Assembly: GCA_963763485.1 (NCBI GenBank)
Contig: CAVXOW010000008.1
Location: forward strand, 1-64,000
DNA: 64,000 bases
Reading direction: 5' to 3'
Source: CAWCKS01 sp963763485
GTDB taxonomy: Bacteria; Pseudomonadota; Alphaproteobacteria; Rhizobiales; Xanthobacteraceae
Shown: in pieces, positions 37,069 to 46,695 of the stretch
How positions within the stretch are numbered: position 1 is the stretch's first letter
Layout: each line of letters starts with the position of its first letter
Translations under genes and position numbers: made by a program
Notes under the pieces: model-generated
The model's input: the letters and a program-made list of their open reading frames with translations, nothing else
The model's database searches: none
Told to the model about the DNA's origin: nothing

Positions 37069-38346
37069 CGCGCCCCCTCGACGGCCTCGGCGAGGCGGGT
37101 GATGGCCTGCTCTGGCGTAATCGTCTTGTCCTTCACGTACTCGGTGATCACGTCGATCATCGCTGCGGTCAGGCCGTTTTCGTGCGCCATGTTGTGCGCG
37201 AGGCTGAGCACGGCCTGATTGTTGGCGACGGAATCTTTCAGCGCGGCGGCAGTCCGGCGCTGGCCGTCGGACCAGCCCGCACCCGAGAGGTCCACGTCGG
37301 TGCGCACGGGTATTGATCCAGTGATCTGCGAATACATGGTCTGGATCGCGGGATCCATGACGAGCTTCGCCATCAGCTTCTGACCGGCCTGCAGATCGGC
37401 CTCACTGCGCTGCCAGAAAATGAAAGCATCGGCATTCAACAGGAAGACCGGCTTGGTGTTGTCTGAGGGACCTGGCGCGATGATGAAGTCGTCGAACTTG
37501 AAACCCGCGTTGCGCAACACGCCCTGCGCCCAGCCGCCCTGGATCATCATGCCCATGTCGCCATCGACGAAGCGCTTCAGGTTGGTGGCATAGGGTTGGG
37601 CGCCGGTGTTGGGGTCCATCCAGTCGGCGATCTTGCGCACTTGTGCGAAGGCAGCCTTTATCTCGGGGCCCTTCAAGGCCTTCTCGTCGAGATTCATGAT
37701 GGCGGCGCGGTAAGCGGTGGGACTCATGCCAGCGAAGGAGGCCTCGAATTTCTGTCCATCGTCGGGACGGGTGCCGCCGTTGGCGATCGGGTATGTTACC
37801 CCGCCCGCTTTCATCTTTTCGGCGAGGTCGTTGAACTCAGCCCACGTGACGGGGATCTTGTCGGCCTTGGCCTTGTCCATCGCGCGCTTGGAGAGAAACA
37901 GCATGTTGGTGGCGTAAATCTGCAGCGGCAGCGAAATCCACTTGCCCCCGGGCTTGTGCAGTCGCGCAAGGTCTGGAGCAACGACCTTCTCGTAACCGGC
38001 GGCCGCCACAAGATCGTCGAGGTTGACGGTCGGCGCGATCTTCGACCAGGCCGCAATCTCGGGGCCCTTGAGTTGCGAGCAGGCCGGCGGATCGCCGGCC
38101 ATGATCTGAGCGCGTAGTTTGTTCATCATCTCGGTCGTGAAATCCAGGAACGGGCGAGTGCTGCCAGATGCCGCCCTGCTCCTCGAACTTCTTGCCGAGC
38201 GCGGTGATGGCCGCCCCATCGCTGCCTGCCGACCATTGCGAGATCACGGTCAGACGCGGCTTGACGCTCTGGGCCATGGCGAGATGGGGCGTGACAAACA
38301 GGCCGGCGGTGCCGGCGAGCATGGTACGGCGGCTAATGTTGTTCAT
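37065..38346 (-). pseudogene. Sugar ABC transporter substrate-binding protein, frameshifted by one base
   Basis: The start MNNISRRTMLAGTAGLFVTPHLAMA is a Tat-type signal with twin Arg; TVISQWSAGSDGAAITALGKKFEEQGG begins the mature domain of extracellular sugar-binding proteins (family 1). At HSPVPG the frame changes. Dropping one A of 38140-38142 joins it to FTTEMMNKLRAQIMAGDPPACSQLKGPEIA and the rest to 37065, giving about 426 residues with no other damage (GMMIQGGWAQGVLRNAGFKFDDF, LNADAFIFWQRS). It captures the sugar for the downstream permeases. First gene of the operon. Probably intact in the real organism. Confidence 0.9.
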
Positions 38347-38735
38347 TGGTGCGTTTCCTTCGGTCCGGGCGGAGTGCGCAATTGACGAAGCCGATACGCC
38401 TTGCCCATTCTCAAGCAGCCGCGGCCGCGTGACAAGCTTCGGATCGCCTCCGGAGAGCTGACGAAATTATTGCACTGCCGAGAACGCCCCAGGAGTACGT
38501 GGCGGCGCGAGTGTCGCTCGAGTGCCGCTTATGGGGCATTCGCCGGGGATGCGATCCGCACGCCTATTCTGCTTTAGCTCCAAAGGCTGATATCACGAAG
38601 GCGTCCAAGCCCTGGCCGGATGCGACGCTCGAAGTTGTCGGACGCGACACCTATCCTTCCCCTGATGTTCCGCTAGAATGACGGCTGCGGCGTCGGCCGC
38701 AAAATGCAAAAGAACTGCGTCCTGTAGCGGCCGTC
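38347..38735. other. Intergenic region between the sugar ABC operon and ndvA
   Basis: About 390 bases between two divergent genes, so it should hold both promoters. I see no clear operator, repeat or RNA gene. The short plus-strand frame at 38499-38681 has no family-like content. Confidence 0.4.
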
Positions 38736-40544
38736 ATGTCCATGTTCCGTCTGTACACCCGCGTGCTCGAGCTTCTGGGATCGGAAGCGCGGCTCGGCTG
38801 GCTGCTGGCGATCGCAAACGTGCTGCTGGCGATCGCACAATATGCCGAGCCCATCCTGTTCGGCCGGGTCATCGACGTGCTCGCGGGCGGCCAGGCCCAG
38901 CCGGCGACCAGCGCGGCGGCAAATTCCGCGGTGTGGCCGTTGCTCGGCATCTGGGTGGCGTTCGGCCTGTTCACCATTGCCTGCAGCGCCGTGGTCGCCC
39001 TTTACGCCGACCGCCTCGCCCATCGCCGCCGCCAGGTCATTTTGGCGGATTACTTCGATCACATCCTGCAGCTGCCCTTGACCTACCACTCCGGCGTCCA
39101 TTCCGGCCGGCTGATGAAGGTGTTGCTGCAGGGGACCGACGCCCTGTGGCGGCTGTGGGTCGGCTTTTTCCGCGAGCATCTGGCCGGCATCGTCTCGCTC
39201 GTCGTGCTGCTGCCGCTCGCCTTCTACCTGAACTGGCGGCTCGCCATCCTGCTCTTCATCCTGTGCGGCGCTTTCACGGCGCTGACCACCATCGTGGTGC
39301 GCAAGACCTACGGCATGCAGAACGACGTCGAGGAATTCTATTCCGACCTCGCGGCGCGCGCCTCCGACGCGCTCGGCAATGTCGCGCTGGTGCAGAGCTT
39401 CGTGCGCATCGACGCCGAGGTGCACGCGCTGCGCACGGTCAGCGACAAGCTATTGTCGGCACAGCTGCCGGTGCTGTCGTGGTGGGCGCTGGTCACAGTG
39501 ATGACCCGCGCCTCGACCACCATCACGGTGCTTGCGATCTTCATCCTCGGCACGGTCTTGCACAGCGAGGGCCTCGCCACCGTCGGCCAGATGGCGATGT
39601 TCGTCTCGTTTGCCACGATGTTGATCAGCCGTCTCGAGCAGGTCGTGGGTTTCATCAACAATGTGTTCATGGAAGCGCCGCGGTTGCGCCAGTTCTTCGA
39701 GGTGCTGGACACGGTGCCGGCGGTGCGCGACCGGCCTGATGCGATCGACACCGGCCGCCTCACCGGCCTCGTCGAATTTTCCGACGTGACCTTCTCGTAT
39801 GACGGCAAGCGCCCGGCGGTGGAAGACCTCTCGTTCACGGCGCTGCCCGGTCAAACCATTGCGCTGGTCGGGCCGACCGGGGCAGGCAAGTCGACCGCGA
39901 TCGCGCTCTTGCATCGCGTGTTCGATCCGCAGTCCGGCTTTATCAAGATCGACGGCATGGACATCCGCGGCATCAAGGTCGCGGCGCTGCGGCGAAACAT
40001 CGGCGTGGTGTTCCAGGAGGCGCTGCTGTTCGATCGCTCGATCGGCGAGAACCTGCGCGTCGGCAAGCCCGATGCGACCGACGACGAGCTGCGCGAGGCC
40101 GCAGGCCGCGCACAGGCACTCGAGTTCATCGAGGCGTCCGAGCAGAAGTTTGCCGCAAGCGTCGGTGAGCGCGGCCGCATGCTGTCCGGCGGCGAACGAC
40201 AAAGGCTCTCGATCGCCCGCGCGCTGCTCAAGGATCCACCGATCCTGATCCTGGACGAAGCAACGAGTGCCCTCGACGCGGTCACCGAGGCCAAGCTGAA
40301 CGCCGCGCTCGACGAAGTGATGAAAAAACGCACCACCTTCGTGATCGCGCACCGGCTGTCGACGATCCGCAACGCGACGAAGATTCTGGTGTTCCAGAAC
40401 GGTCAAATCGTTGAAACTGGAACCTTCGAGGAGCTGGTCGCTAAGGGCGGGCGCTTTGCCGAGTTCGCGCGCGCGCAGTTCATGGTGCAGGGGCCGCTCG
40501 CCGCAACGTCGCAACTGCTCGCGACGGCGGAACGGAACAAATAG
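38736..40544 (+). CDS. ndvA: Cyclic beta-1,2-glucan export ABC transporter
   Basis: 602 residues, a half-transporter. Residues 1 to about 330 hold six membrane helices (YAEPILFGRVIDVL, FYLNWRLAILLFILCGAFTALTTIVVRKTYGMQNDVEEFYSDLAARASDALGN), close to NdvA/ChvA. The ATPase has Walker A GPTGAGKST with Lys385, Q-loop VVFQEALLFDRSIGENLR, signature LSGGERQRLSIARALL and Walker B ILILDEATSALD. NdvA moves cyclic beta-glucan to the periplasm, where it serves osmoadaptation and, in rhizobia, nodule infection. It works as a homodimer. A type B palindromic repeat starts at its stop codon. Confidence 0.94.
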   Translation: MSMFRLYTRVLELLGSEARLGWLLAIANVLLAIAQYAEPILFGRVIDVLAGGQAQPATSAAANSAVWPLLGIWVAFGLFTIACSAVVALYADRLAHRRRQVILADYFDHILQLPLTYHSGVHSGRLMKVLLQGTDALWRLWVGFFREHLAGIVSLVVLLPLAFYLNWRLAILLFILCGAFTALTTIVVRKTYGMQNDVEEFYSDLAARASDALGNVALVQSFVRIDAEVHALRTVSDKLLSAQLPVLSWWALVTVMTRASTTITVLAIFILGTVLHSEGLATVGQMAMFVSFATMLISRLEQVVGFINNVFMEAPRLRQFFEVLDTVPAVRDRPDAIDTGRLTGLVEFSDVTFSYDGKRPAVEDLSFTALPGQTIALVGPTGAGKSTAIALLHRVFDPQSGFIKIDGMDIRGIKVAALRRNIGVVFQEALLFDRSIGENLRVGKPDATDDELREAAGRAQALEFIEASEQKFAASVGERGRMLSGGERQRLSIARALLKDPPILILDEATSALDAVTEAKLNAALDEVMKKRTTFVIAHRLSTIRNATKILVFQNGQIVETGTFEELVAKGGRFAEFARAQFMVQGPLAATSQLLATAERNK

Positions 40545-40585
40545 CGCGTGTCGCTGAAAAGCGGGTACCGGTTTTCCGAACAAGA
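40544..40585. repeat. Dispersed palindromic repeat, type B copy 2 (partial, inverted)
   Basis: GCGCGTGTCGCTGAAAAGCGGGTACCGGTTTTCCGAAC is the reverse orientation of the repeats at 42431 and 57010, with a degraded second arm. It begins in the ndvA stop codon. Confidence 0.7.
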
Positions 40586-40704
40586 AAACACGGAACAGAA
40601 AGCGAAAGCCGAAATTTGGCCTATTTTTCATCCACCATGGTGATGAGTGGCCCTCTGTTCTCTGCGTCGAACCCGGTATAGGGTGGCGTCGGCCGCTCAC
40701 CGAT

Positions 40705-42270
40705 GTGGCCTCCAAAGCGCTTTTGCGCATTACCACGATCTCAATCGCGGCTCTCGCGCGCGTGGCGAGAGCCTCACGGACCGGAAGTAAGCTCGTGATT
40801 CCTGCGCAACTGCCTCGCCAATTTTCTTTTGTCCTTGCTGTGCTCGCGCTTGCCGCTGTCATCCTGACGCCGCGCGGCGCTTGTGCCGAAGCGACGATCC
40901 TGATCGACGCCGAAAGCGGTAAGGTGTTGCAGGCCGAGAACGCGACCTATCCGTGGTATCCGGCATCGATCACCAAGTTGATGACAACTTACAGCATCCT
41001 CAAAGCGGTCAAGGATGGCCGTATCACGCTGGACACGCTGTTCACGGTATCGCCGATCGCGGCCAACCAGGCGCCGACCAAGATGGGCTTCCGGCCGGGC
41101 ACGCAGGTCACCGTCGACAACGCGCTGAAGATGATGATGGTCCGATCCGCCAACGATATGGCCGTGCTGCTCGCCGAGGGCCTCGACGGCTCCATCGAGA
41201 AATTTTCGGACGAGATGAATGCCAACGCGGCCAAGCTCGGCATGACGCAGACGAGCTACGTCAACCCGAACGGGCTGCCCGCCGACGGCCAGATCACCTC
41301 CGCACGCGATATGGCGATGCTGGCGCGCGCGATCGTCCGCGAACTGCCGGAGTACGAATACTACGTCCATATCCCGGCGATCCGCTTCGGCAGGCGTGTC
41401 ACCCGCAACTACAACAGTTTGATCGGGCGCTATCCGGGCGCGGACGGCATGAAGACCGGCTTCATCTGCGCCTCGGGCTTCAATCTGGTTGCGTCGGCGA
41501 CGCGCAATGGACGGCGGCTGATCGCGGTCGTGCTCGGCGCGCCGTCGTCGGCAGTACGCGCCGCCAAAGCCGCGCAGCTGCTCGAGACCGGCTTCAACGG
41601 CAACTCGCTGGCCTGGCTGACGCCATCGCTGGGCCAGGTCGACCAGCTGCAGCCGATCGCAGCGGCGCCGCCGAACCTGCGTGACGACACCTGTGGTCCG
41701 AAGCGCAAGCGGCCGGGCGTCGAAGAAACGGACGACGACAACGTCGCAATCAATCTCGCTCCTGCTCAAGCTTCTGGTTCCGGGTCTGGTCCAAGCTTCT
41801 CGCTGTTCGCGACTGCGGCTGCTTCGCCCGCGGCGACGATGAAGCCGTCGGAAATGCTGGCGATGGCGCCGGCAGCGGCCGAACCGGTCGTCGTTTACAC
41901 CGGGCCGAAGCGCGATGGCGCGGCGCTTGCTGCCGCGATCGCAGCCGATGAGGCGAGCCAGGACGTCAAGGGCAAGGGCCGACGCGGCAAGGGCACGCGG
42001 ATTGCTGCCGTCAAACCGACCGCCAAGCTCGAGAAGAAGCCGGCCGCCGTCGCGGCCAAGCCTGACGCAAAGCCGACACCGCCGAAGACGGTGGCGAAGC
42101 CCGCGACCGATAAATCCGCAACCGCTGCGGTGAAACCGACCGACAAGCCGAAGACCGCCGCACCGAAGACAACGGCAAAACACGACGCCAAGACCTCCGC
42201 GGCGGCCGCCGGCACCCGGCTTGCGGCGAAGCCTGCCGACAAGCCGAAAGACACCTCCAAGAGCCAGTAA
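40705..42270 (+). CDS. D-alanyl-D-alanine carboxypeptidase (S11 family) with a long low-complexity tail
   Basis: 521 residues from a GTG start. An N-terminal signal helix (FSFVLAVLALAAVILTPRGACA) directs it to the periplasm. The active-site triads are SITK with Ser88 and Lys91, SAN with Ser148 and Asn150, and KTG at 250-252. It trims the last D-Ala from peptidoglycan peptides and is a low-mass penicillin-binding protein. The catalytic domain ends near residue 320. The last 180 residues are rich in Ala, Lys, Pro and Thr with repeated PTAKLEKKPAA/KPTDKPKTAAPK-like units, no hydrophobic anchor, and could bind the wall or anionic polymers. Confidence 0.93.
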   Translation: MASKALLRITTISIAALARVARASRTGSKLVIPAQLPRQFSFVLAVLALAAVILTPRGACAEATILIDAESGKVLQAENATYPWYPASITKLMTTYSILKAVKDGRITLDTLFTVSPIAANQAPTKMGFRPGTQVTVDNALKMMMVRSANDMAVLLAEGLDGSIEKFSDEMNANAAKLGMTQTSYVNPNGLPADGQITSARDMAMLARAIVRELPEYEYYVHIPAIRFGRRVTRNYNSLIGRYPGADGMKTGFICASGFNLVASATRNGRRLIAVVLGAPSSAVRAAKAAQLLETGFNGNSLAWLTPSLGQVDQLQPIAAAPPNLRDDTCGPKRKRPGVEETDDDNVAINLAPAQASGSGSGPSFSLFATAAASPAATMKPSEMLAMAPAAAEPVVVYTGPKRDGAALAAAIAADEASQDVKGKGRRGKGTRIAAVKPTAKLEKKPAAVAAKPDAKPTPPKTVAKPATDKSATAAVKPTDKPKTAAPKTTAKHDAKTSAAAAGTRLAAKPADKPKDTSKSQ

Positions 42271-42430
42271 CCGGCGCTGCGCAGCCGCAGCAACACGGAC
42301 GTGCCGCGCGACGCCGCCCCCTGCGCCACCTCGCCTGCTTGCCCTCGTCGGCGCCGCGTCCGATATTAGCGGGGAAACCATCAATTCAACCCGCCAGCGA
42401 AGAGCGGGTCTGATTGACAGGTATTTTGGG

Positions 42431-42479
42431 GCGCGTGTTCTGATCGCAAAACCGGTACCCACTTTTGCGGAACACGCGC
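42431..42479. repeat. Dispersed palindromic repeat, type B copy 3
   Basis: 49 nt: GCGCGTGTTC arm, core CGCAAAACCGGTACCCACTT with inner arms CGCAAAA/TTTTGCG, and GAACACGCGC arm. It ends directly before the fadD ribosome binding site (GAGGAGG), so it will form a stem in the fadD leader. Confidence 0.88.
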
Positions 42480-42492
42480 GAGGAGGAACCCC

Positions 42493-44184
42493 ATGGATCG
42501 CATCTGGCTCAAGCACTATCCGCCCGGCGTACCCGCTGACATCGATCCCGCGCAGTACCAGTCGCTGGTCGCGCTGCTGGAAGAGAGCTTCGCCAAGTTC
42601 GCCGATCGCAAGGCGTTCATCTGCATGGACAAGGCGATCACCTATCGCGAGCTCGACGAAACTTCGACCGCGCTTGCCGCCTATCTGCAGAGCAAGGGGC
42701 TCGCGAAAGGCGCGCGCGTCGCCGTGATGATGCCGAACGTGCTGCAATACCCGGTCGCGGCCACGGCGGTGCTGCGCGCCGGCTACGCCGTCGTCAATGT
42801 CAACCCGCTGTACACGCCGCGCGAGCTCGAGCACCAGCTCAAGGATTCCGGCGCGGAGGCGATCATCGTGCTGGAGAATTTTGCCACCACGGTGCAGCAG
42901 GTGCTGGCGCACACCAATGTGAAGCATGTCATCGTCGGCAGCATGGGCGACATGCTCGGCTTCAAGGGCGTCATCGTCAATTTTGTGGTGCGTCGCGTGA
43001 AGAAGATGGTGCCGGCCTATTCACTGCCCGGCGCGGCGGGTTTCAACGAGGCAGTTTCCGCCGGCCGCGGCATGACGCTGAAGAAGCCGGCGATCGGACC
43101 CGACGACGTCGCTTTCCTGCAATACACCGGCGGCACCACCGGTGTGTCGAAGGGCGCAACGCTGCTCCACCGCAACATCGTCGCCAACATCCTGCAGGTC
43201 GATGCATGGATGCAGCCGGCGCTGACCAAGGCGCCTGTCGTCGACCAGCTCATGACCCTGTGTGCGCTGCCGCTCTACCACATCTTCGCGCTGACCGTCT
43301 GCTTCCTGCTCGCGATGCGGTCTGGCGGCTGCAACCTGTTGATCCCCAACCCGCGCGATATCCCGGGCTTCATCAAGGAACTGAAGAAATACAAGGTCAA
43401 CAGCTTCCCCGCGGTCAACACGCTGTTCAATGCGCTGCTGCATGCGCCCGGCTTCAACGAGATCGACTTCTCGATGCTGAAGAACTCGTTCGGCGGCGGC
43501 ATGGCGACGCAGAAGGCGGTCGCGGACGCCTGGAAGAAGACCACCGGCTGCGGGCTGTCGGAGGGCTACGGCCTCTCGGAGACGTCGCCGGTGTTGACCT
43601 CCAACCGCGCCGACAGCGACGAATACAACGGCACCATCGGTTTGCCGGTGCCGTCGACCTGGCTTTCGATCCGCGACGACGACGGCAAGGAAGTACCGCT
43701 CGGTCAGTCCGGCGAGATCTGCGCCAGGGGCCCACAGGTGATGGCCGGTTACTGGAACCGGCCTGATGAGACCGCGAAGGTGATGACGTCGGACGGCTTC
43801 TTCCGCACCGGCGACATCGGCGTCATGAACGGCGACGGCTACACCAAAATCGTCGACCGCAAGAAGGACATGATCCTGGTCTCCGGCTTCAACGTCTACC
43901 CGAACGAGGTCGAGGACGTGATCGCGATGCACCCGGGCGTTCTCGAGGTCGCAGTCGTCGGCGTGCCCGATCCGCATTCGACGGAAGCCGTGAAGGCGTT
44001 CGTGGTCAAGAAGGACCCGAACGTGACGGCGCAGGACATCATCAAGTTCGCCGGCACGCAGCTCACAAACTACAAGGTGCCGAAGCAGATCGAATTCCGC
44101 AACGAGCTGCCGAAGACCAACGTCGGCAAGATCCTGCGCCGCGCGCTGCGCGACGAGCCGGCGAAAGCGGAGAAGGCGGCGTAG
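42493..44184 (+). CDS. fadD: Long-chain acyl-CoA synthetase
   Basis: 563 residues. The AMP-forming motif LQYTGGTTGVSKGATL is at about 209-224, the second motif GYGLSETSPVL at about 358-368 (residues 355-370), and RTGDIGVMNGDGYTKIVDRKKDMILVSGFNVYPNEVED is the hinge/lid region. KTNVGKILRRALR holds the catalytic Lys near the end. It activates fatty acids to acyl-CoA with ATP for beta-oxidation or lipid synthesis. A good RBS (GAGGAGGAA) precedes ATG 42493. Gene length and order of motifs match FadD; chain-length preference cannot be read from sequence. Confidence 0.93.
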   Translation: MDRIWLKHYPPGVPADIDPAQYQSLVALLEESFAKFADRKAFICMDKAITYRELDETSTALAAYLQSKGLAKGARVAVMMPNVLQYPVAATAVLRAGYAVVNVNPLYTPRELEHQLKDSGAEAIIVLENFATTVQQVLAHTNVKHVIVGSMGDMLGFKGVIVNFVVRRVKKMVPAYSLPGAAGFNEAVSAGRGMTLKKPAIGPDDVAFLQYTGGTTGVSKGATLLHRNIVANILQVDAWMQPALTKAPVVDQLMTLCALPLYHIFALTVCFLLAMRSGGCNLLIPNPRDIPGFIKELKKYKVNSFPAVNTLFNALLHAPGFNEIDFSMLKNSFGGGMATQKAVADAWKKTTGCGLSEGYGLSETSPVLTSNRADSDEYNGTIGLPVPSTWLSIRDDDGKEVPLGQSGEICARGPQVMAGYWNRPDETAKVMTSDGFFRTGDIGVMNGDGYTKIVDRKKDMILVSGFNVYPNEVEDVIAMHPGVLEVAVVGVPDPHSTEAVKAFVVKKDPNVTAQDIIKFAGTQLTNYKVPKQIEFRNELPKTNVGKILRRALRDEPAKAEKAA

Positions 44185-44204
44185 ACTCGGCCGATCGGTC
44201 TTCT

Positions 44205-44355
44205 TCCTCCCCCGCAAAGCGGGGGAGGGGAACCATGCGAAGCATGGTGGTGGGGGCCTCTCTGAGTTGCGTCAATCAGGCGCCACGCTGCAAATCGCGC
44301 GCCCCCTCCACCGCCCTGCGGGCGGTCCCCCTCCCCCGCTTCGCGTGGGAGGATA
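44205..44355. repeat. Dispersed imperfect inverted repeat, type A copy 2
   Basis: TTCCTCCCCCGCAAAGCGGG, then ACCATGCGAAGCATGGTGG, then after about 50 variable bases CCCCTCCACCGCCCTGCGGG and CTTCGCGTGGGAGGA. The ends are complementary, and both halves fold internally. It sits between fadD and the DUF924 gene on the same strand. Confidence 0.88.
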
Positions 44356-44384
44356 AGCGTCCCTCGATAGGCCTCATCGGAACG

Positions 44385-44934
44385 ATGACAACAAACATCT
44401 CTCCCGCCGACATCATCGCGTTCTGGCGCGAGGCCGGAAAAGATCGCTGGTGGAAGAAGGACGACGCATTCGATGCAACGATCCGCGCGCGCTTCCTTGG
44501 CCTGTGGGAAAGGGCGCAGTCCGGCGGCTTGCAGGACTGGCGCGCCAGCGACGACGGTCTGCTGGCCCTGACCATCGTGCTCGACCAATTTCCGCGCAAC
44601 ATGTTCCGCGGCGATGCGCGCACCTACGCAACGGATGCGCTCGCACGCGAGGTCGCAAGCGAGGCGATCGCAGCGGGCGCCGACAGCCGCGTCGATCAAC
44701 CGCTGCGGCAATTCCTCTACATGCCGTTCATGCATTCAGAAGCGTTGGCCGATCAGGAGCGATGCATCGCGCTGTTCAGCGCGGCAGGCGAAGGCGACAG
44801 CGCGAGATTTGCGGAAGGTCATGCCGACATCGTGCAGGCGTTTCGGCCGCTTCCCTCATCGCAACAAGATGCTCGGTCGCGCGACGACAGAAAACGAGCA
44901 GCAGTTTCTTGATGAGGGCGGGTTCTCGGGCTGA
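44385..44934 (+). pseudogene. DUF924 family protein, frameshifted near the C-terminus
   Basis: Start MTTNISPADIIAFWREAGKDRWWKKDDAFDATIRARFLGLWERA, with LTIVLDQFPRNMFRGDARTYATDALAREVA and LRQFLYMPFMHSEALADQE, all typical of DUF924, a small alpha-helical cytoplasmic family with TPR-like fold and no known enzyme activity. After GHADIV the frame changes; removing one base at 44835-44836 joins RRFGRFPHRNKMLGRATTENEQQFLDEGGFSG and a stop at 44934, a normal DUF924 end of about 182 residues. The rest is undamaged, so a sequence error is likely. A type A repeat occupies its 5' region. Confidence 0.88.
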
Positions 44935-45116
44935 CCACCGGTGACGCGCAACCCATTGATCTTCCCATCAAAATTCAGGATTTCTGAGCGATTTTGACCC
45001 TCCATTTCGACGGTATTTAAATACCTTATTTCGCGTTTTAGCTAAACCGCCCAACCAATTCTTAATGGATCGTTGATAAAGCGGGCCATCTCCGAAAGTG
45101 AAGCAATGAGGCCGCG

Positions 45117-46496
45117 GTGGCCGTCGTCGAGGCCGAGCCGACAGACCAGAAGCCGACCGGGTTGATCAGCCGCGTCCGCGCGCTGCTGTTAAGCGGCGGC
45201 GAGAACGCGCTGACCAAGCGGCTGGCCGGCACCATCTTCATCATCCGCGTCCTCAGCGCCGGCATGGCCTACCTCTCGCAGGTGCTGCTCGCCCGCTGGA
45301 TGGGCAGCTCCGACTACGGCATCTATGTCTATGTCTGGACCTGGGTGCTGCTGCTCGGCTCGATGATGGACTACGGCACCTCGGTGTCCGCACAAAAGTT
45401 CATCGCCGAGTATCGCGTGCAGAACCGCAACGATTTGCTGCGCGGCTTCATTTTCGGCAGCCGCTGGATGACGTTCGCCGTGTCCTCGCTGGTCGCGCTG
45501 GCGCTTGCCGGCCTCGTCTGGGTGCTGTCGCCGCATCTCGATCGCGCCGCGATCATCCCGCTCTATCTCGGCTGCGCGACGCTGCCGCCGTTCGTGGTCG
45601 CCAACGTGCAGGACGGCATCGCCCGCGCCTATGACTGGATGCGGCTTGCGCTGATGCCGCAGTTCATCGTGCGGCAGACGCTGATCATCGGTTTTACGGG
45701 CGCAGCGTTCCTCGCCGGCGCGCACCTGAACGCGATCGACGCCATGAACGCGAGCGCCATCGCGGTGTGGCTTGCAATGATCGGGCAGTTGCTGCTGCTC
45801 AACCGGCGGCTCGGCGGCGCCGTCGAAGCGGGCCCGCGAACCTATGCGGTGCAAAGCTGGCTTGCCACCTCGCTGCCGATCCTGATCGTCGAGAGCTTCT
45901 ATCTGCTGCTCTCCTACATCGACGTGCTGGTGCTGCAGTATTTCCGCCCGTCGGAAGACGTCGGCATCTACTATTCCGTGGTGAAGACGCTGGCGCTGGT
46001 GTCGTTCGTGCACTACGCGATGTCGGCTTCGACGGCACACCGCTTCAGCGAGTACCACACGTCAGGCGACCACGAGAAACTGTCCGGGTATTTGAACCAC
46101 GCCATCAAGTGGACGTTCTGGCCGTCGCTCGCGGCGACCGTCGGCCTGCTCGCGATCGGCAAGCCGCTGCTGTGGCTGTTCGGCGCGCAGTTCACGGCGG
46201 GCTATCCGATGATGTTCATCCTCTCGATCGGACTTTTGGCGCGGGCGGCGATTGGGCCGATCGAAAGGCTCCTCAGCATGATCGGCCAGCAACGCCTCTG
46301 CGCCGGCGCCTATGCGCTCGCCTTCGTGCTGAACTTCGGCCTCTGCGTGATCCTGGTGCCGCGTTTCGGCGGCTATGGCGCCGCCGCCTCGACCACGATC
46401 GCACTGGTGTTCGAGACCTTGCTGCTGTTCTGGATCATGCGTCACCTCGGCTTCCACGTGCTGGCGTTCGGGAAGCGGAAGGAAATTCGCGGCTAG
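45117..46496 (+). CDS. Oligosaccharide flippase family membrane protein
   Basis: 459 residues from a GTG start. After a short cytoplasmic segment come about 12-14 membrane helices. RLAGTIFIIRVLSAGMAYLSQVLLARWMGSSDYGIYVYVWTWVLLLGSMMDYG is the typical N-terminus of the Wzx-like polysaccharide transport (MATE-like/MOP) family. FRPSEDVGIYYSVVKTLALVSFVHYAMSA and the late PRFGGYGAAASTTIALVFETLLLFW also fit. It probably moves a lipid-linked oligosaccharide across the inner membrane. No glycosyltransferases are next to it, so the cargo is unknown. Confidence 0.85.
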   Translation: MAVVEAEPTDQKPTGLISRVRALLLSGGENALTKRLAGTIFIIRVLSAGMAYLSQVLLARWMGSSDYGIYVYVWTWVLLLGSMMDYGTSVSAQKFIAEYRVQNRNDLLRGFIFGSRWMTFAVSSLVALALAGLVWVLSPHLDRAAIIPLYLGCATLPPFVVANVQDGIARAYDWMRLALMPQFIVRQTLIIGFTGAAFLAGAHLNAIDAMNASAIAVWLAMIGQLLLLNRRLGGAVEAGPRTYAVQSWLATSLPILIVESFYLLLSYIDVLVLQYFRPSEDVGIYYSVVKTLALVSFVHYAMSASTAHRFSEYHTSGDHEKLSGYLNHAIKWTFWPSLAATVGLLAIGKPLLWLFGAQFTAGYPMMFILSIGLLARAAIGPIERLLSMIGQQRLCAGAYALAFVLNFGLCVILVPRFGGYGAAASTTIALVFETLLLFWIMRHLGFHVLAFGKRKEIRG

Positions 46497-46507
46497 CAAT
46501 TCCTGCC

Positions 46508-46662
46508 ATCCTCACCCGCGCAGCGGGGGAGGGGGACCATGCGAAGCATGGTGGTGGGGGCATCCTAACGCTGCACAGCCAACAACATTCGAAGCAAGCC
46601 GCGCCCCCTCCACCGCCCTTCGGGCGGTCCCCCTCCCCCGCGCTTCGCGCATGGGAGGATGA
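46508..46662. repeat. Dispersed imperfect inverted repeat, type A copy 3
   Basis: ATCCTCACCCGCGCAGCGGG, then GACCATGCGAAGCATGGTGG, about 45 variable bases, then CCCCCTCCACCGCCC and CCGCGCTTCGCGCATGGGAGG. Same modules as the copies at 11664 and 44205. It lies between the converging flippase and 3-hydroxybutyrate dehydrogenase genes. Confidence 0.88.
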
Positions 46663-46695
46663 GCCGGGGCGCGCGGGGACGACTAGATAATGCCC

